From assembly GCA_947475525.1 (NCBI GenBank), contig CANJMI010000003.1, positions 257,242 through 321,241 of the forward strand: 64,000 nt of DNA, written 5' to 3'. Each line of letters opens with the position of its first letter. Position 1 is the first letter of the stretch. This stretch comes from Polyangiaceae bacterium. GTDB taxonomy: Bacteria > Myxococcota_A > Polyangia > Polyangiales > Polyangiaceae. Under the pieces are notes generated by a model, which saw only the letters and a list, made by a program, of their open reading frames with translations, was not told the origin of the DNA and did no database searches. A program made the position numbers and the translations under genes. Below are positions 33,399-41,802 of the stretch, piece by piece.

Positions 33399-36173
33399 AT
33401 GCGTTTCGGTCTGCTCGCGATGGGTGTGTTGTCGGCCTGCTGTCCCAAGGAGGCGGTCACGTTTCGCCCGCTTTCGCCTACCGCGCCGGCTGCCGAGGTG
33501 CGCTCGACAGAGCCACACCTCGCGACGCTCAGGCAGCTTACTTTCGGCGGAGAAAATGCCGAGGCGTACTGGTCGAACGACGGCACGCAGCTCGTCTACC
33601 AAGCGCGCCAAGTGGATGAAGGATGCGACCAGATTTATCGCATGCGCCTCACCGAGTCGCCGCCACGCCCCGAGCTCCTCTCGACGGGCGACGGCGTGAC
33701 CACGTGCGCGTTTTTCACGGCGGGCGACGCGTCGGTATTGTTCTCGTCGACCCATTTGGCGGGCTCGGCGTGCCCCCCGCGGCCGGATCACTCGCAGGGC
33801 TACGTGTGGCCTCTGAATCCCGCACTCGATGTCTTTCAGCGGTCCATCGTGGCTGGGGCCGAGTCGGTGCCGCTCGTGCGGCTCACGGAGACGCCTGGCT
33901 ACGACGCGGAATCAACCGTGTGCGCGCGCGACGGCGCGATCATTTTTACATCCGCCCGTGACGGGGATCTCGAACTTTACCGCATGGACCGCGATGGCAA
34001 GAACGTCGTGCGACTCACGCGGGCGGAAGGCTACGATGGTGGCGCGTTCTGGAGCCCGGATTGTTCGCGCATCGTGTGGCGGGCCTCGCGTCCGGAGGGA
34101 GCGGCCCTCGACGATTACCGGCGGTTGCTCGGCGAGCATAGGGTCCGGCCGGGCAAGCTCGAGCTGTGGGTCGCCAACGCGGACGGCAGCGACGCACGCC
34201 AGGTGACCTACTTGGATGCGGCGTCCTTCGCGCCGTCCTTCTTTCCCTCCGGAGATCGGATCATATTTTCGAGCAACTACGGTGACCCCAAGGGCCGCGA
34301 GTTCGATATTTTTGCGGTAGACGTTGATGGCTCCAACCTCGAACGAGTGACCACGACACCGGGGTTCGACGGCTTTCCGATGTTCTCTCCGGACGGTAAT
34401 TCGCTCGCTTTTTCATCGAATCGGGCGACGCTCCCCGGCAAAAGCGACACGAACGTGTTCGTTGCGCGCTGGAGCGAAGGGGACCGCGTGGTTTCGCCGA
34501 CGGTGCGCGAGCGCGTGCGGGATGATGTTCGTTGGCTCGCCGCGAAGGAGCGCGAAGGTCGCGGCGTCGGGCACGCGGGGCTCGAGGCGGCCGCGGGGTT
34601 TGTCGAGACGCGGTTCGCCGCACTGGGCCTCCAAGCCGCAGGTAGCGAGGGCTTCCGCCAAGGGTTCGACGTCGTCACGGGTGTCGTACGGCAAGACGGC
34701 GACGTCGTCGCATTCGATTCGAAGGGGCTCGACCGATCGGCGTTCTCTCCGCTTGCATTCTCGGGCGCCGGAAAAGTCGAAGGGCCGGCCGTCCTTGCCG
34801 GTCACGGCGTGGTCGACGCCGCGGCAGGAGTTGACGATTATCGCGGGCTCGACGTCAAGGGCCGGGTCGTCGTCGTCAAGCGCTTCGTCCCAGGGGACCG
34901 CATCGTGAGCGCGGCGGCTCGGGCCGTGCACGGCGATCTGCGACGCAAAGCGTGGCTGGCCCGCGAGCGCGGGGCCCTTGCCCTCGTGATCGTCGATGGC
35001 CCGGACTCCAAGGAACCCGAGGAGCCGTTCCCCGCGCTCCGAGCCGATGGCGATGGAGACGCTGGCCTTCCCGTAGTGGTCGTCGGCCGCGCCGCGTTCA
35101 CACCGTTCTATGCGCGCTTGACTGAGCGCGTCCCCGTTCGAGCCACGGTGGCAGTCGAGCTCGCACGCACGACCGCGAAGGCTCACAACATCGTCGCGCG
35201 ATTACCGGCCAACGCTCCGCTGAGTCAGCGCCTGCCGGGGGTCGTTCTCATCGGCGCCCACTACGACCACCTCGGGCATGGTGGCGCGGGCTCCCTCGCT
35301 CCCGATAGTCACGAGGCGCATCTCGGCGCCGACGACAACGCGTCGGGCGTGGCCGCGTTGCTCGAAGCCGCACGTGCCTTGCGCGAGGACGCGAATCGAC
35401 CGCGAGACATCGTCTTCGTCGCATTTTCCGCCGAAGAACTCGGCGTGCTCGGCTCGGGTCATTTCGTAAAGTCTCCGCTCGCCGGCCTCGCTCCTTCGAA
35501 CATCGTCGCGATGTTAAATATGGATATGGTCGGCCGCCTTCGCGACAATCGCCTCGATGTTCTCGGTGGCGATTCGGCGAGGGAATGGCCGGAGCTAGTG
35601 GCTCCCATTTGCGCGGAGGCGCGCGTGCGCTGCAACGTCGCGGGCACCGGCTATGGGCCGAGTGACCACGCGAGTTTCTTTGCTGCGGGCGTCCCGGTAC
35701 TTCACTTTTTCACAGGTTCGCACAGCGATTACCATCGTCCGAGTGATGTCGCCGCGCGCATCAACGCGATCGGCATCGAGCGGGTGGCGTCGATCGTCGT
35801 CGCGACCGCGCGCCTGCTGGCGGCACGGCCTTCGCAACTCCATTACCAGCCTGCTGCGGCCGCCGCGCCTATCGGTGACGTGCGCAGCACGCGGGCGTCG
35901 CTCGGTACCGTCCCGGATTATGGGGGGCCGCCGCATGGGCAGAAGGGCGTGCTCTTGTCGGGTGTGCGCGCTGGCGGACCTGCCGAACAAGCGGGCATGC
36001 GCCGCGGAGACATTCTGGTGGGCCTCGGTCCCCACGCCATCGGGGATGTGCGCGAGCTCATGTTCACGCTCGGCGAGCTGCGTCCTCTCGACCGCGTGAA
36101 GGCGCGCGTGCTGCGCGAGGGCAACGCGCTCGAGCTCGACGTGACGATGGGCCGCGTGCCGCAAACTCACTGA
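33399..36173 (+). CDS. Lipoprotein M28 peptidase with beta-propeller, PA and PDZ domains
   Basis: The 924-aa protein begins with a lipoprotein signal (LLAMGVLSAC, Cys at residue 14). Residues about 40-340 are PD40/TolB-like propeller blades (IFTSARDGDLELYRMDRDG; IFSSNYGDPKGREFDIFAVD). A PA-like insertion precedes and follows residue 450. The M28 aminopeptidase domain keeps its zinc ligands: GAHYDHLGHG, DDNASGVAA, SAEELGVLGS, NMDMVGR and SHSDYHRPSD. A PDZ domain ends the protein (GVRAGGPAEQAGMRRGDILVGL). It should trim extracellular or outer-membrane peptides. The final codons lie inside one copy of the 52-bp repeat described below. Confidence 0.93.
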   Translation: MRFGLLAMGVLSACCPKEAVTFRPLSPTAPAAEVRSTEPHLATLRQLTFGGENAEAYWSNDGTQLVYQARQVDEGCDQIYRMRLTESPPRPELLSTGDGVTTCAFFTAGDASVLFSSTHLAGSACPPRPDHSQGYVWPLNPALDVFQRSIVAGAESVPLVRLTETPGYDAESTVCARDGAIIFTSARDGDLELYRMDRDGKNVVRLTRAEGYDGGAFWSPDCSRIVWRASRPEGAALDDYRRLLGEHRVRPGKLELWVANADGSDARQVTYLDAASFAPSFFPSGDRIIFSSNYGDPKGREFDIFAVDVDGSNLERVTTTPGFDGFPMFSPDGNSLAFSSNRATLPGKSDTNVFVARWSEGDRVVSPTVRERVRDDVRWLAAKEREGRGVGHAGLEAAAGFVETRFAALGLQAAGSEGFRQGFDVVTGVVRQDGDVVAFDSKGLDRSAFSPLAFSGAGKVEGPAVLAGHGVVDAAAGVDDYRGLDVKGRVVVVKRFVPGDRIVSAAARAVHGDLRRKAWLARERGALALVIVDGPDSKEPEEPFPALRADGDGDAGLPVVVVGRAAFTPFYARLTERVPVRATVAVELARTTAKAHNIVARLPANAPLSQRLPGVVLIGAHYDHLGHGGAGSLAPDSHEAHLGADDNASGVAALLEAARALREDANRPRDIVFVAFSAEELGVLGSGHFVKSPLAGLAPSNIVAMLNMDMVGRLRDNRLDVLGGDSAREWPELVAPICAEARVRCNVAGTGYGPSDHASFFAAGVPVLHFFTGSHSDYHRPSDVAARINAIGIERVASIVVATARLLAARPSQLHYQPAAAAAPIGDVRSTRASLGTVPDYGGPPHGQKGVLLSGVRAGGPAEQAGMRRGDILVGLGPHAIGDVRELMFTLGELRPLDRVKARVLREGNALELDVTMGRVPQTH

Positions 36174-36201
36174 CACACGGCTAGCGCGTGCGGCGACGGC
36201 G
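36150..36201. repeat. 52-bp direct repeat, left copy (flanks toxin-antitoxin insert)
   Basis: This stretch is identical base for base to 36891-36942. It contains the last codons and TGA of the M28 peptidase gene and then a copy of the last codons (Arg-Arg-Arg-Arg-Thr-Arg) and TAG of rimK in reverse orientation. The identity stops exactly at 36149/36890 and 36202/36943. The two copies bracket 689 bp that hold the toxin-antitoxin pair. Confidence 0.97.
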
Positions 36202-36231
36202 TGCGCACAACGCGCGCGGGCTCGCGCTCAG

Positions 36232-36531
36232 CTACAGTTTTGGGCCCTCGCTCTTGGGGGCGCCCCACACGGCGACGATCATCACGACGCCGAGAGCCCG
36301 ATCAATCTCGTAGTAGACGTGGTTCCTGCTCCTAAGCAAAAGCACCCGCCGCACCAGTACGCCTTGACGTTCGACGTAAGGCGAGCCCAGCTCTGGCGTG
36401 GTCGCCAGGAGGCTCCGAGCCTCGGCCAATTCGTCAGCGAAGAGTCCGGATGCCGACGGCCGGTTCGCGCGCCACCAACGGTCGATTTCGTTGGCGTGAT
36501 TCTGAGCCGGGGCAGAGATACGAACGATCAC
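36232..36531 (-). CDS. ParE/RelE-family toxin
   Basis: The 99-aa protein has the fold signature of the ParE/RelE superfamily: an N-terminal helix pair (NEIDRWWRANRPSASGLFADEL), a TPELGSPY loop, then basic beta strands (VLVRRVLLLRSRNHVYYEID) ending in VVAVWG-type strand. ParE members poison gyrase and RelE members cleave mRNA; the missing conserved catalytic residues of RelE and the WWR helix favour ParE, but this is not certain. The start codon overlaps the antitoxin stop (ATGA). It lies inside the insert flanked by 52-bp repeats. Confidence 0.88.
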   Translation of the reverse strand: MIVRISAPAQNHANEIDRWWRANRPSASGLFADELAEARSLLATTPELGSPYVERQGVLVRRVLLLRSRNHVYYEIDRALGVVMIVAVWGAPKSEGPKL

Positions 36532-36773
36532 GTGCGAGCGAGCAGCTCCTGCACGAACTGATCGGCATCGGCGTGCTCGCCTCGGCGCGCTGCGGCAATG
36601 CCCTCGTCGAGCGCGCTCAGCAGCGCGGCACGCTTCTCGTCATCGAAGCCGTCGTCGTCGCCTACGACCGCCTCCGTCGGGTGAAGGTAGACGACCTCCC
36701 CTTCAGGCAAGTCGGTGGGCTCATCGAGCACGAGCCGCCCCTTGTGGACGTAGGCCTTGACCGATTGCATCAC
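36528..36773 (-). CDS. Antitoxin of the ParE/RelE-type pair
   Basis: This 81-aa acidic protein precedes and overlaps the toxin gene by 4 bp, the usual order in type II modules. The N-terminus (VKAYVHKGRLVLDEPTDLPEG) is the beta-strand motif of AF2212/DUF104-like antitoxins, and the C-terminal helix (EKRAALLSALDEGIAAARRGE) is the part expected to wrap the toxin. Two Met codons start the frame (36773 and 36770). About 117 bp between it and the right repeat copy should hold its promoter, but I see no clear -35/-10. Confidence 0.85.
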   Translation of the reverse strand: MMQSVKAYVHKGRLVLDEPTDLPEGEVVYLHPTEAVVGDDDGFDDEKRAALLSALDEGIAAARRGEHADADQFVQELLART

Positions 36774-36890
36774 CTCGGAAGCTTAACGGGTGTCGCTCCG
36801 GTTTGCCACGGCGCCGTCATTCATCGGTCGGGTCCGCCCTCAGGCGGTGGTGCTATTTCGCTCGGGGTGAGTGCGGCCAGATAGCGTTTC

Positions 36891-36942
36891 GGCCGCGTGC
36901 CGCAAACTCACTGACACACGGCTAGCGCGTGCGGCGACGGCG
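36891..36942. repeat. 52-bp direct repeat, right copy (flanks toxin-antitoxin insert)
   Basis: This is the right copy of the perfect repeat at 36150-36201. Here the rimK end is functional and the peptidase end is the duplicated part. The arrangement is what insertion of a 741-bp unit (one repeat plus 689 bp) at a convergent gene junction would leave, with both neighbouring genes kept intact. Confidence 0.97.
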
Positions 36943-37821
36943 GAGCTTCGTCGCGAAGGCCGCGGCGTGTGTGATGACTGCGCTCGCGATGTCGACTTGC
37001 GTCACCTGCTCGATGCCTTCGAGCCCCGGCGAGCAGTTGACCTCGATGACGAGGGGCTCACCGTCCGCGTCGAGGATGTCCACTCCCGCCACCTCGAGGC
37101 CGAGTGCGCCTGCCGCGCGGAGCGCCGTGGCCGTGAAGCGCCGACTCAACTTCACGCTCTCGCCGGTTCCACCCCGGTGGATGTTCGAGCGGAATTCACC
37201 AGGTGCCGCGGTCCTTCGCATCGCGGCAATCACGCGGCCGCCCACGACGAACGCGCGAATGTCGCTCCCGCGCGCCGCCTTGATGAACTCCTGCAAAATC
37301 ACTTGTTGGCCGAGTGCGGCGAGCGTCTCGCACAGCGAGGTCACCCCCTTTGTACTGTCGGCAAGCATCGTCCCGACGCCCTGGGTTCCGTTCTGAAGTT
37401 TGACGACCACTGGACATCCGCCGACAAGCTCGATGGCCTCGTTGAGTCCGCCGAGCGACCGGAGCGCGACCGTTCGCGGGACGGGCACACGCGCGGCGGC
37501 CATGCGCTGGAGCGAGCGCACTTTGTCGCGGGCCAGCACGATCGATTCGGCACCGTTCAACACCGGCAGCCCGGCGTCCTCGAGCGCGGCAACGGCGGCG
37601 GCTCCTGCGGCCGTCAGGCTCGCCCCGATGCGCGGCAGCACCGCGTCGTAGTGCGGCAGCGGGCGTCCAGCCACGAGCACCTTGGCGGTCTTGGGGAGCG
37701 CGGCGAACTGCAAGCGCAGCGGATCGAGCACGTCTACCTCGTGACCGAGCGCGCGCGCCGTACGGATCAGCCGAGCGGTCGAGTAGAGCGAGGTGTTTCG
37801 CGAGAGAACGAGCAGCCGCAT
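36922..37821 (-). CDS. rimK: RimK-type ATP-grasp glutamate ligase
   Basis: The 299-aa protein is the size of E. coli RimK (about 300 aa), which adds glutamates to the C-terminus of ribosomal protein S6. The start MRLLVLSRNTSLYSTARLI, the ATP-grasp lysine region (CPVVVKLQNGTQGVGTML), IRAFVVGGRVIAAMRR and the metal-binding EVNCSPGLEGIE are all RimK marks. ATG 37821 is chosen for this family start; ATG 37851 is also in frame. The C-terminal Arg-rich tail lies within the 52-bp repeat. It is convergent with the peptidase gene, from which it is now separated by the toxin-antitoxin insert. Confidence 0.9.
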   Translation of the reverse strand: MRLLVLSRNTSLYSTARLIRTARALGHEVDVLDPLRLQFAALPKTAKVLVAGRPLPHYDAVLPRIGASLTAAGAAAVAALEDAGLPVLNGAESIVLARDKVRSLQRMAAARVPVPRTVALRSLGGLNEAIELVGGCPVVVKLQNGTQGVGTMLADSTKGVTSLCETLAALGQQVILQEFIKAARGSDIRAFVVGGRVIAAMRRTAAPGEFRSNIHRGGTGESVKLSRRFTATALRAAGALGLEVAGVDILDADGEPLVIEVNCSPGLEGIEQVTQVDIASAVITHAAAFATKLRRRRTR

Positions 37822-37931
37822 GAGCACGAGCCTAACACTCAGCGGAAGCAAACGTCGCCAGCCAGGTCAGGTGGACGCGATCAATTCTTTCGTGTACGAA
37901 CCTTTTGTACCGAGAGCATCGAGGACGAACC

Positions 37932-39101
37932 ATGTGGCAGCCATTCACCGAAGAACATCAGCAGTTTCGTAAGCTCGTTCGTGATTTCGCGGAGAAAGAG
38001 CTCGCCCCAAACGCCGCAGAATGGGAGGCGTCGGGTTGCTTTCCGAACTCGGTGTTCAAGCGTGCCGGTGACCTCGGCATCCTGGGTGCTCACTATCCGG
38101 AGGAGCACGGCGGGTCCGGTGGCGACTACTGGTTCAGCGTAACCAAAGCCGAAGAGCTGTCGCGGGGCCGTTCGGCCGGTGTGTCGATGGGGTTGCTCGT
38201 ACAGAGCGACATGGCGACCCCGTGCATCAGCGAGCTTGGCACGCCAGAGCAGATCGAAGAATTCTTGAAGCCCGCACTTTCCGGCGACAAAGTGGCGGCG
38301 CTAGGCATAAGCGAGCCGGCGGCCGGCAGTGACGTCGCGGGGATCCTGACGACGGCGAAGCGTGACGGGGACGACTACGTCATCAACGGTCAGAAGACTT
38401 TCATCACCAACGGCACTCGCGCCGACTTCGTGACTCTTCTTGCCAAGACCGATCCCGGTAGCGGTGCGCACGGGTGCACGTTCTTCCTCGTGCCGACCGC
38501 GACCAAGGGGTTTCAGGTCTCGCGCAAGCTCGACAAGATTGGCAATCGCGCGTCGGACACCGCGGAGCTCTTCTTCGAGGACATGCGCGTCCCGGCGCGT
38601 TACCGCCTCGGCGAGGAAAATCAGGGTTTCATGTACCTGATGCAGAACTTCCAGTCCGAGCGCTTGATAGGCGGCGTCGGTGCACTCTCGGGGGCCCGCC
38701 ACGCGATCGAATTCTCCGAAGCGTACGGCCGCGAGCGCCACGCGTTCGGCAAACCGATCCTCTCGCGCGAGCTGTGGAAACACAAGTTCGTCGACATGCA
38801 CATCAAGGTCGAGGCAGCACAGGCCTTCCTCTACAAATGCGTCGATGCGTTCAACGAGGATCGCTACGTGAACCGCGGGCCGATAAGCCTGGAGACCGTC
38901 AAGCTCATCAGCATGTCGAAGGTGCTCGTCGGCGATGTCGTCAGCGAGGTGATGGATACCTGCCTGCAATTTCACGGCGGGTGGGGCTACATCGAGGAGT
39001 TTCCGATCGCGCGTGCGTGGCGTGATTCGCGACTCTTTCGGATCGGCGGCGGTACCACCGAGACGATGCGCTACTACATCGCGAAGCTGCTCGGCTACTG
39101 A
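37932..39101 (+). CDS. Acyl-CoA dehydrogenase
   Basis: The 389-aa flavoprotein oxidises acyl-CoA to enoyl-CoA, passing electrons to ETF. Visible parts are the N-terminal helices (FRKLVRDFAEKELAP), the FAD/substrate segment ALGISEPAAGSDVAGI and INGQKTFITNGTRADF, FLVPTATKGFQVSRKLDKIG, and the C-terminal YIEEFPIARAWRDSRLFRIGGGTTE. At the position of the MCAD-type catalytic Glu (YEGT) this protein has Gly (IGGGT), as in LCAD/IVD-type enzymes where the base comes from another helix. ATG 37932 follows GAGG; TTG 37905 is a weaker alternative. bioD follows closely. Confidence 0.93.
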   Translation: MWQPFTEEHQQFRKLVRDFAEKELAPNAAEWEASGCFPNSVFKRAGDLGILGAHYPEEHGGSGGDYWFSVTKAEELSRGRSAGVSMGLLVQSDMATPCISELGTPEQIEEFLKPALSGDKVAALGISEPAAGSDVAGILTTAKRDGDDYVINGQKTFITNGTRADFVTLLAKTDPGSGAHGCTFFLVPTATKGFQVSRKLDKIGNRASDTAELFFEDMRVPARYRLGEENQGFMYLMQNFQSERLIGGVGALSGARHAIEFSEAYGRERHAFGKPILSRELWKHKFVDMHIKVEAAQAFLYKCVDAFNEDRYVNRGPISLETVKLISMSKVLVGDVVSEVMDTCLQFHGGWGYIEEFPIARAWRDSRLFRIGGGTTETMRYYIAKLLGY

Positions 39102-39124
39102 CGGCGCGCGGGGTGAGTGCCGCA

Positions 39125-39805
39125 ATGCCGAACCGCACGAACGCCATGACGCGAAAGCTGCGCATCGTTGTGGTCGGTGCCGGGACGGGTGTAGGCAAGA
39201 CCCATGTCGGGTGCGCTCTCGCGGCCGAGCTCGTGCGCCGCGGCGTCGTGCTCGAGGCGCGCAAGCCAATCGAGTCGGGCTATCTCCCCGAGGGGAGCGA
39301 TGCGGACCTGCTGGCGCGCTCGGCCGGACATAACCTCCTCACTCCGCGTTATGCCTTCGACGAGGCCGTGTCGCCCCACCTCGCCGCGAGGCACGCCGGT
39401 CTAGCAGTTGAACTCGCCGAGGTCGTCAGCTGGTGTGCGACTTCGGGCGACCTGCTGGTCGAGACGGCGGGTGGGCTCTTGTCACCCGTCAGCGCGACGT
39501 GCACGAACCTCGACATTGCGGCTGCGCTCGAGCCCTCGGCCATTGTGCTCGTTGCCGTCAATCGCCTCGGCGCGTTGCACGATGTTCGAGTCTGTCAATT
39601 GGCACTCGGCGAGCGTGGCCTCTCGGCGCAGGTCGTCTTGTGCCATCCTGAGGCGGCGGACGCAGGCACGCCTTCGAATGTTGCGGAGCTCGCGTTTCTC
39701 GGTTGGGCACCGGGTGCGATTGCGTTTCCTCGTGCGCCGCTCGGTGACGCGAGAACCCACATGAGCGCGACTCTCCTCGCCGATGCGCTCGAGCGCCGCA
39801 GATGA
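39125..39805 (+). CDS. bioD: Dethiobiotin synthetase
   Basis: BioD forms the ureido ring of dethiobiotin from diaminopelargonate, CO2 and ATP. The 226-aa protein has the P-loop GAGTGVGKTHVGCAL, the KPIESG substrate lysine motif, AFDEAVSPHLAARHAG and ETAGGLLSPVS (EGAGG position), and VVLVAVNRLGALHD-like sugar of the family end. ATG 39125 is preferred; GTG 39113 and ATG 39146 are in frame. No other bio genes are in the window. The stop overlaps the start of the next gene (ATGA). It is likely cotranscribed with the acyl-CoA dehydrogenase, 23 bp upstream. Confidence 0.88.
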   Translation: MPNRTNAMTRKLRIVVVGAGTGVGKTHVGCALAAELVRRGVVLEARKPIESGYLPEGSDADLLARSAGHNLLTPRYAFDEAVSPHLAARHAGLAVELAEVVSWCATSGDLLVETAGGLLSPVSATCTNLDIAAALEPSAIVLVAVNRLGALHDVRVCQLALGERGLSAQVVLCHPEAADAGTPSNVAELAFLGWAPGAIAFPRAPLGDARTHMSATLLADALERRR

Positions 39806-41775
39806 CGCGACAGAAGAAGCTCGACCCCGAAGCGGCGAGTGCTCACGCTCGCAAAGGGCAGGCGGCGTTGTCCGCAGGTCACCTGCACGAAGCCGTTGCG
39901 AGTTTTCGTCGTTCACTGCGTGCGGCTCCACTCGTCGATGTTCACATCTTGCTCGGGCGCGCCCTGCGGGAGCTCGGCCATGAAGGCTCGACGGACGCGT
40001 TTGGTGCGGCGCTCGTGATTGCCCCGACGCGCGTCGATGCCCACAACGGACTTGGGCTTTCGCTCGTGCGAGAGGGCCGCACGGCGGAGGCGCTGGAGTC
40101 GTTTCACCGCGCGCTCGAGCTCGACGTTGAATCGAACTCGACCCGGTTCAACTTGGCAACCTTGCTCGCTTCGCTCGGTCGACACGACGAGGCGGCTGTC
40201 CACTTGGGCATTCTCGCCGAGCGCTCACCCGCCGATGCCGACGTGCAAAACGCGTACGGCGCGGAGCTCGAGCAGCTCGGTCGTACAGACGAGGCCCTCG
40301 TCGCGTATCGCGCGGCTGGCCCGACCGCTGCGGCTCTCTTCAACCAGGCACGCCTCCTCGTGCAGCGTGGCAGTCTCGCTGCGGCTGAACGCGTCGTGGG
40401 CGTTCTCGTCGACCTTCCGCTGACTCCCCGCGACCGCGCGGATGCGCTCGATCTTCGGGCCGGCATCTGGAGCGTCGAAGGCCGCGCGCTTGAGGCCATC
40501 GAGGAGCACCGTCGCGCACTCGAGGCGGACCCCTTGCGACCGGAGCTTCACTCGAACCTGCTCCTCGCGATGCAATACGAGCCTCCCGCCCGTGACGCGC
40601 ACTTCGAGGCGCATCGTGAGTGGGCCGCCCGTCATGCTCCGGTGAGCGCCCTCCCGTTTTCCGAGCCGCTGCCGCCTGCTTCTCCGCTCTCCGAAAGCGG
40701 TCGCACGCTTCCCCGGTTGCCGCGCCTCGGCTTCGTGTCGGCGGACTTGCGCTACCACTCGGTCGCGTATTTTCTCGAACCTTTGCTCCGCGGCCTCGCG
40801 GGGCGCGCCGAGGTGGTGCTCTACTCCAATTCGCGCATCACAGATTCGACGACGGCCCGCCTTCGGTCTTATAGCTCCGAGTTTCGCGTAGTCGCGGACC
40901 TCGACGATTCCGCGCTCGCCGCCACGATCGCGAGTGACGCGCTCGACGTGGTGATCGATCTCGCGGGCCACACGGGCGGCAACCGTCTGCGTGCGCTGGC
41001 GCTGCGTCCGGCTCCACGAATCGCCACGTATTTGGGCTATCCCGACACGACCGGCTTGCCGTTCGACCTGCGCATCACCGACGCACTGGCCGATCCGCCG
41101 GGTTCGGAGCGCTACCACACCGAGGTTCTCGCGCGGCTGGACGGCGGCTTTCTCTGCTATCGCCCCGATGCCGATGCTCCGGACCCCATGCCGCCGCCAT
41201 GCCTCGCGAAAGGCACGCTGACGTTCGGCTCCTTCAACACGACCTCCAAGCTTACCCCGCGTACCCTTGCACTCTGGGCGCGCGTTCTCGAGGCTACGGG
41301 TGCGCGTCTCTTCTTGAAGGCACCCTCATTCGAAAATCCTGCGACCGCAGCGCGCACCATCGACGCCTTCGAGCGTCACGGCATCGAACGAACTCGCGTT
41401 GAATTGTGCGGTTTCGTCGCATCCACGCGCGAGCACCTCGAACGTTACGGCGCGCTCGACATCGCGCTCGATCCCACGCCCTACGTCGGAGCGACCACGA
41501 CCTGCGAGGCCTTGTGGATGGGCGTTCCGGTGGTGTCGCTCGTTAGAGAGAACCACGCTTCAAGGGTCGGGCTAAGCGTGCTCACGCGTGTCGGGTTGGC
41601 CGACCTCGCCGTGGGCTCCGAAGAGGCATACGTACGGGTGGCGGCGACACTCGCCTCCGATCGCGAGCGACTTGCCACGTTGCGCCACGAGCTCCGTCCT
41701 CGGATGGCCGCGTCGCCGCTGTGCGACGAGACGCGGATCGCCGAGCAATTCCTGCGTGCCGTTCTGTTGACCTGA
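39802..41775 (+). CDS. TPR protein with O-GlcNAc transferase (GT41/SPINDLY) catalytic domain
   Basis: The 657-aa protein pairs N-terminal TPR repeats (about residues 20-270, for example AHNGLGLSLVREGRTAEALE) with a GT41 catalytic region (about 300-640). Marks of the catalytic part are LGFVSADLRYHSVAYFLEPLL, DLAGHTGGNRL (the catalytic-lobe AGHT), APRIATYLGYPDTTGLPF, LTFGSFNTTSKLTPRTL and DPTPYVGATTTCEALWMGVPV, the UDP-sugar-binding segment. In animals and some bacteria such enzymes add GlcNAc to Ser/Thr of proteins. The donor and targets here are unknown. It is translationally coupled to bioD. Confidence 0.92.
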   Translation: MTRQKKLDPEAASAHARKGQAALSAGHLHEAVASFRRSLRAAPLVDVHILLGRALRELGHEGSTDAFGAALVIAPTRVDAHNGLGLSLVREGRTAEALESFHRALELDVESNSTRFNLATLLASLGRHDEAAVHLGILAERSPADADVQNAYGAELEQLGRTDEALVAYRAAGPTAAALFNQARLLVQRGSLAAAERVVGVLVDLPLTPRDRADALDLRAGIWSVEGRALEAIEEHRRALEADPLRPELHSNLLLAMQYEPPARDAHFEAHREWAARHAPVSALPFSEPLPPASPLSESGRTLPRLPRLGFVSADLRYHSVAYFLEPLLRGLAGRAEVVLYSNSRITDSTTARLRSYSSEFRVVADLDDSALAATIASDALDVVIDLAGHTGGNRLRALALRPAPRIATYLGYPDTTGLPFDLRITDALADPPGSERYHTEVLARLDGGFLCYRPDADAPDPMPPPCLAKGTLTFGSFNTTSKLTPRTLALWARVLEATGARLFLKAPSFENPATAARTIDAFERHGIERTRVELCGFVASTREHLERYGALDIALDPTPYVGATTTCEALWMGVPVVSLVRENHASRVGLSVLTRVGLADLAVGSEEAYVRVAATLASDRERLATLRHELRPRMAASPLCDETRIAEQFLRAVLLT

Positions 41776-41802
41776 GTCTGCGCAAGTTCGCGCCTCACAC
41801 CT

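Noticed and set aside
36150..36942. Insertion sequence bounded by direct repeats
   Set aside because: There is no transposase and there are no terminal inverted repeats; the only genes inside are the toxin and antitoxin.
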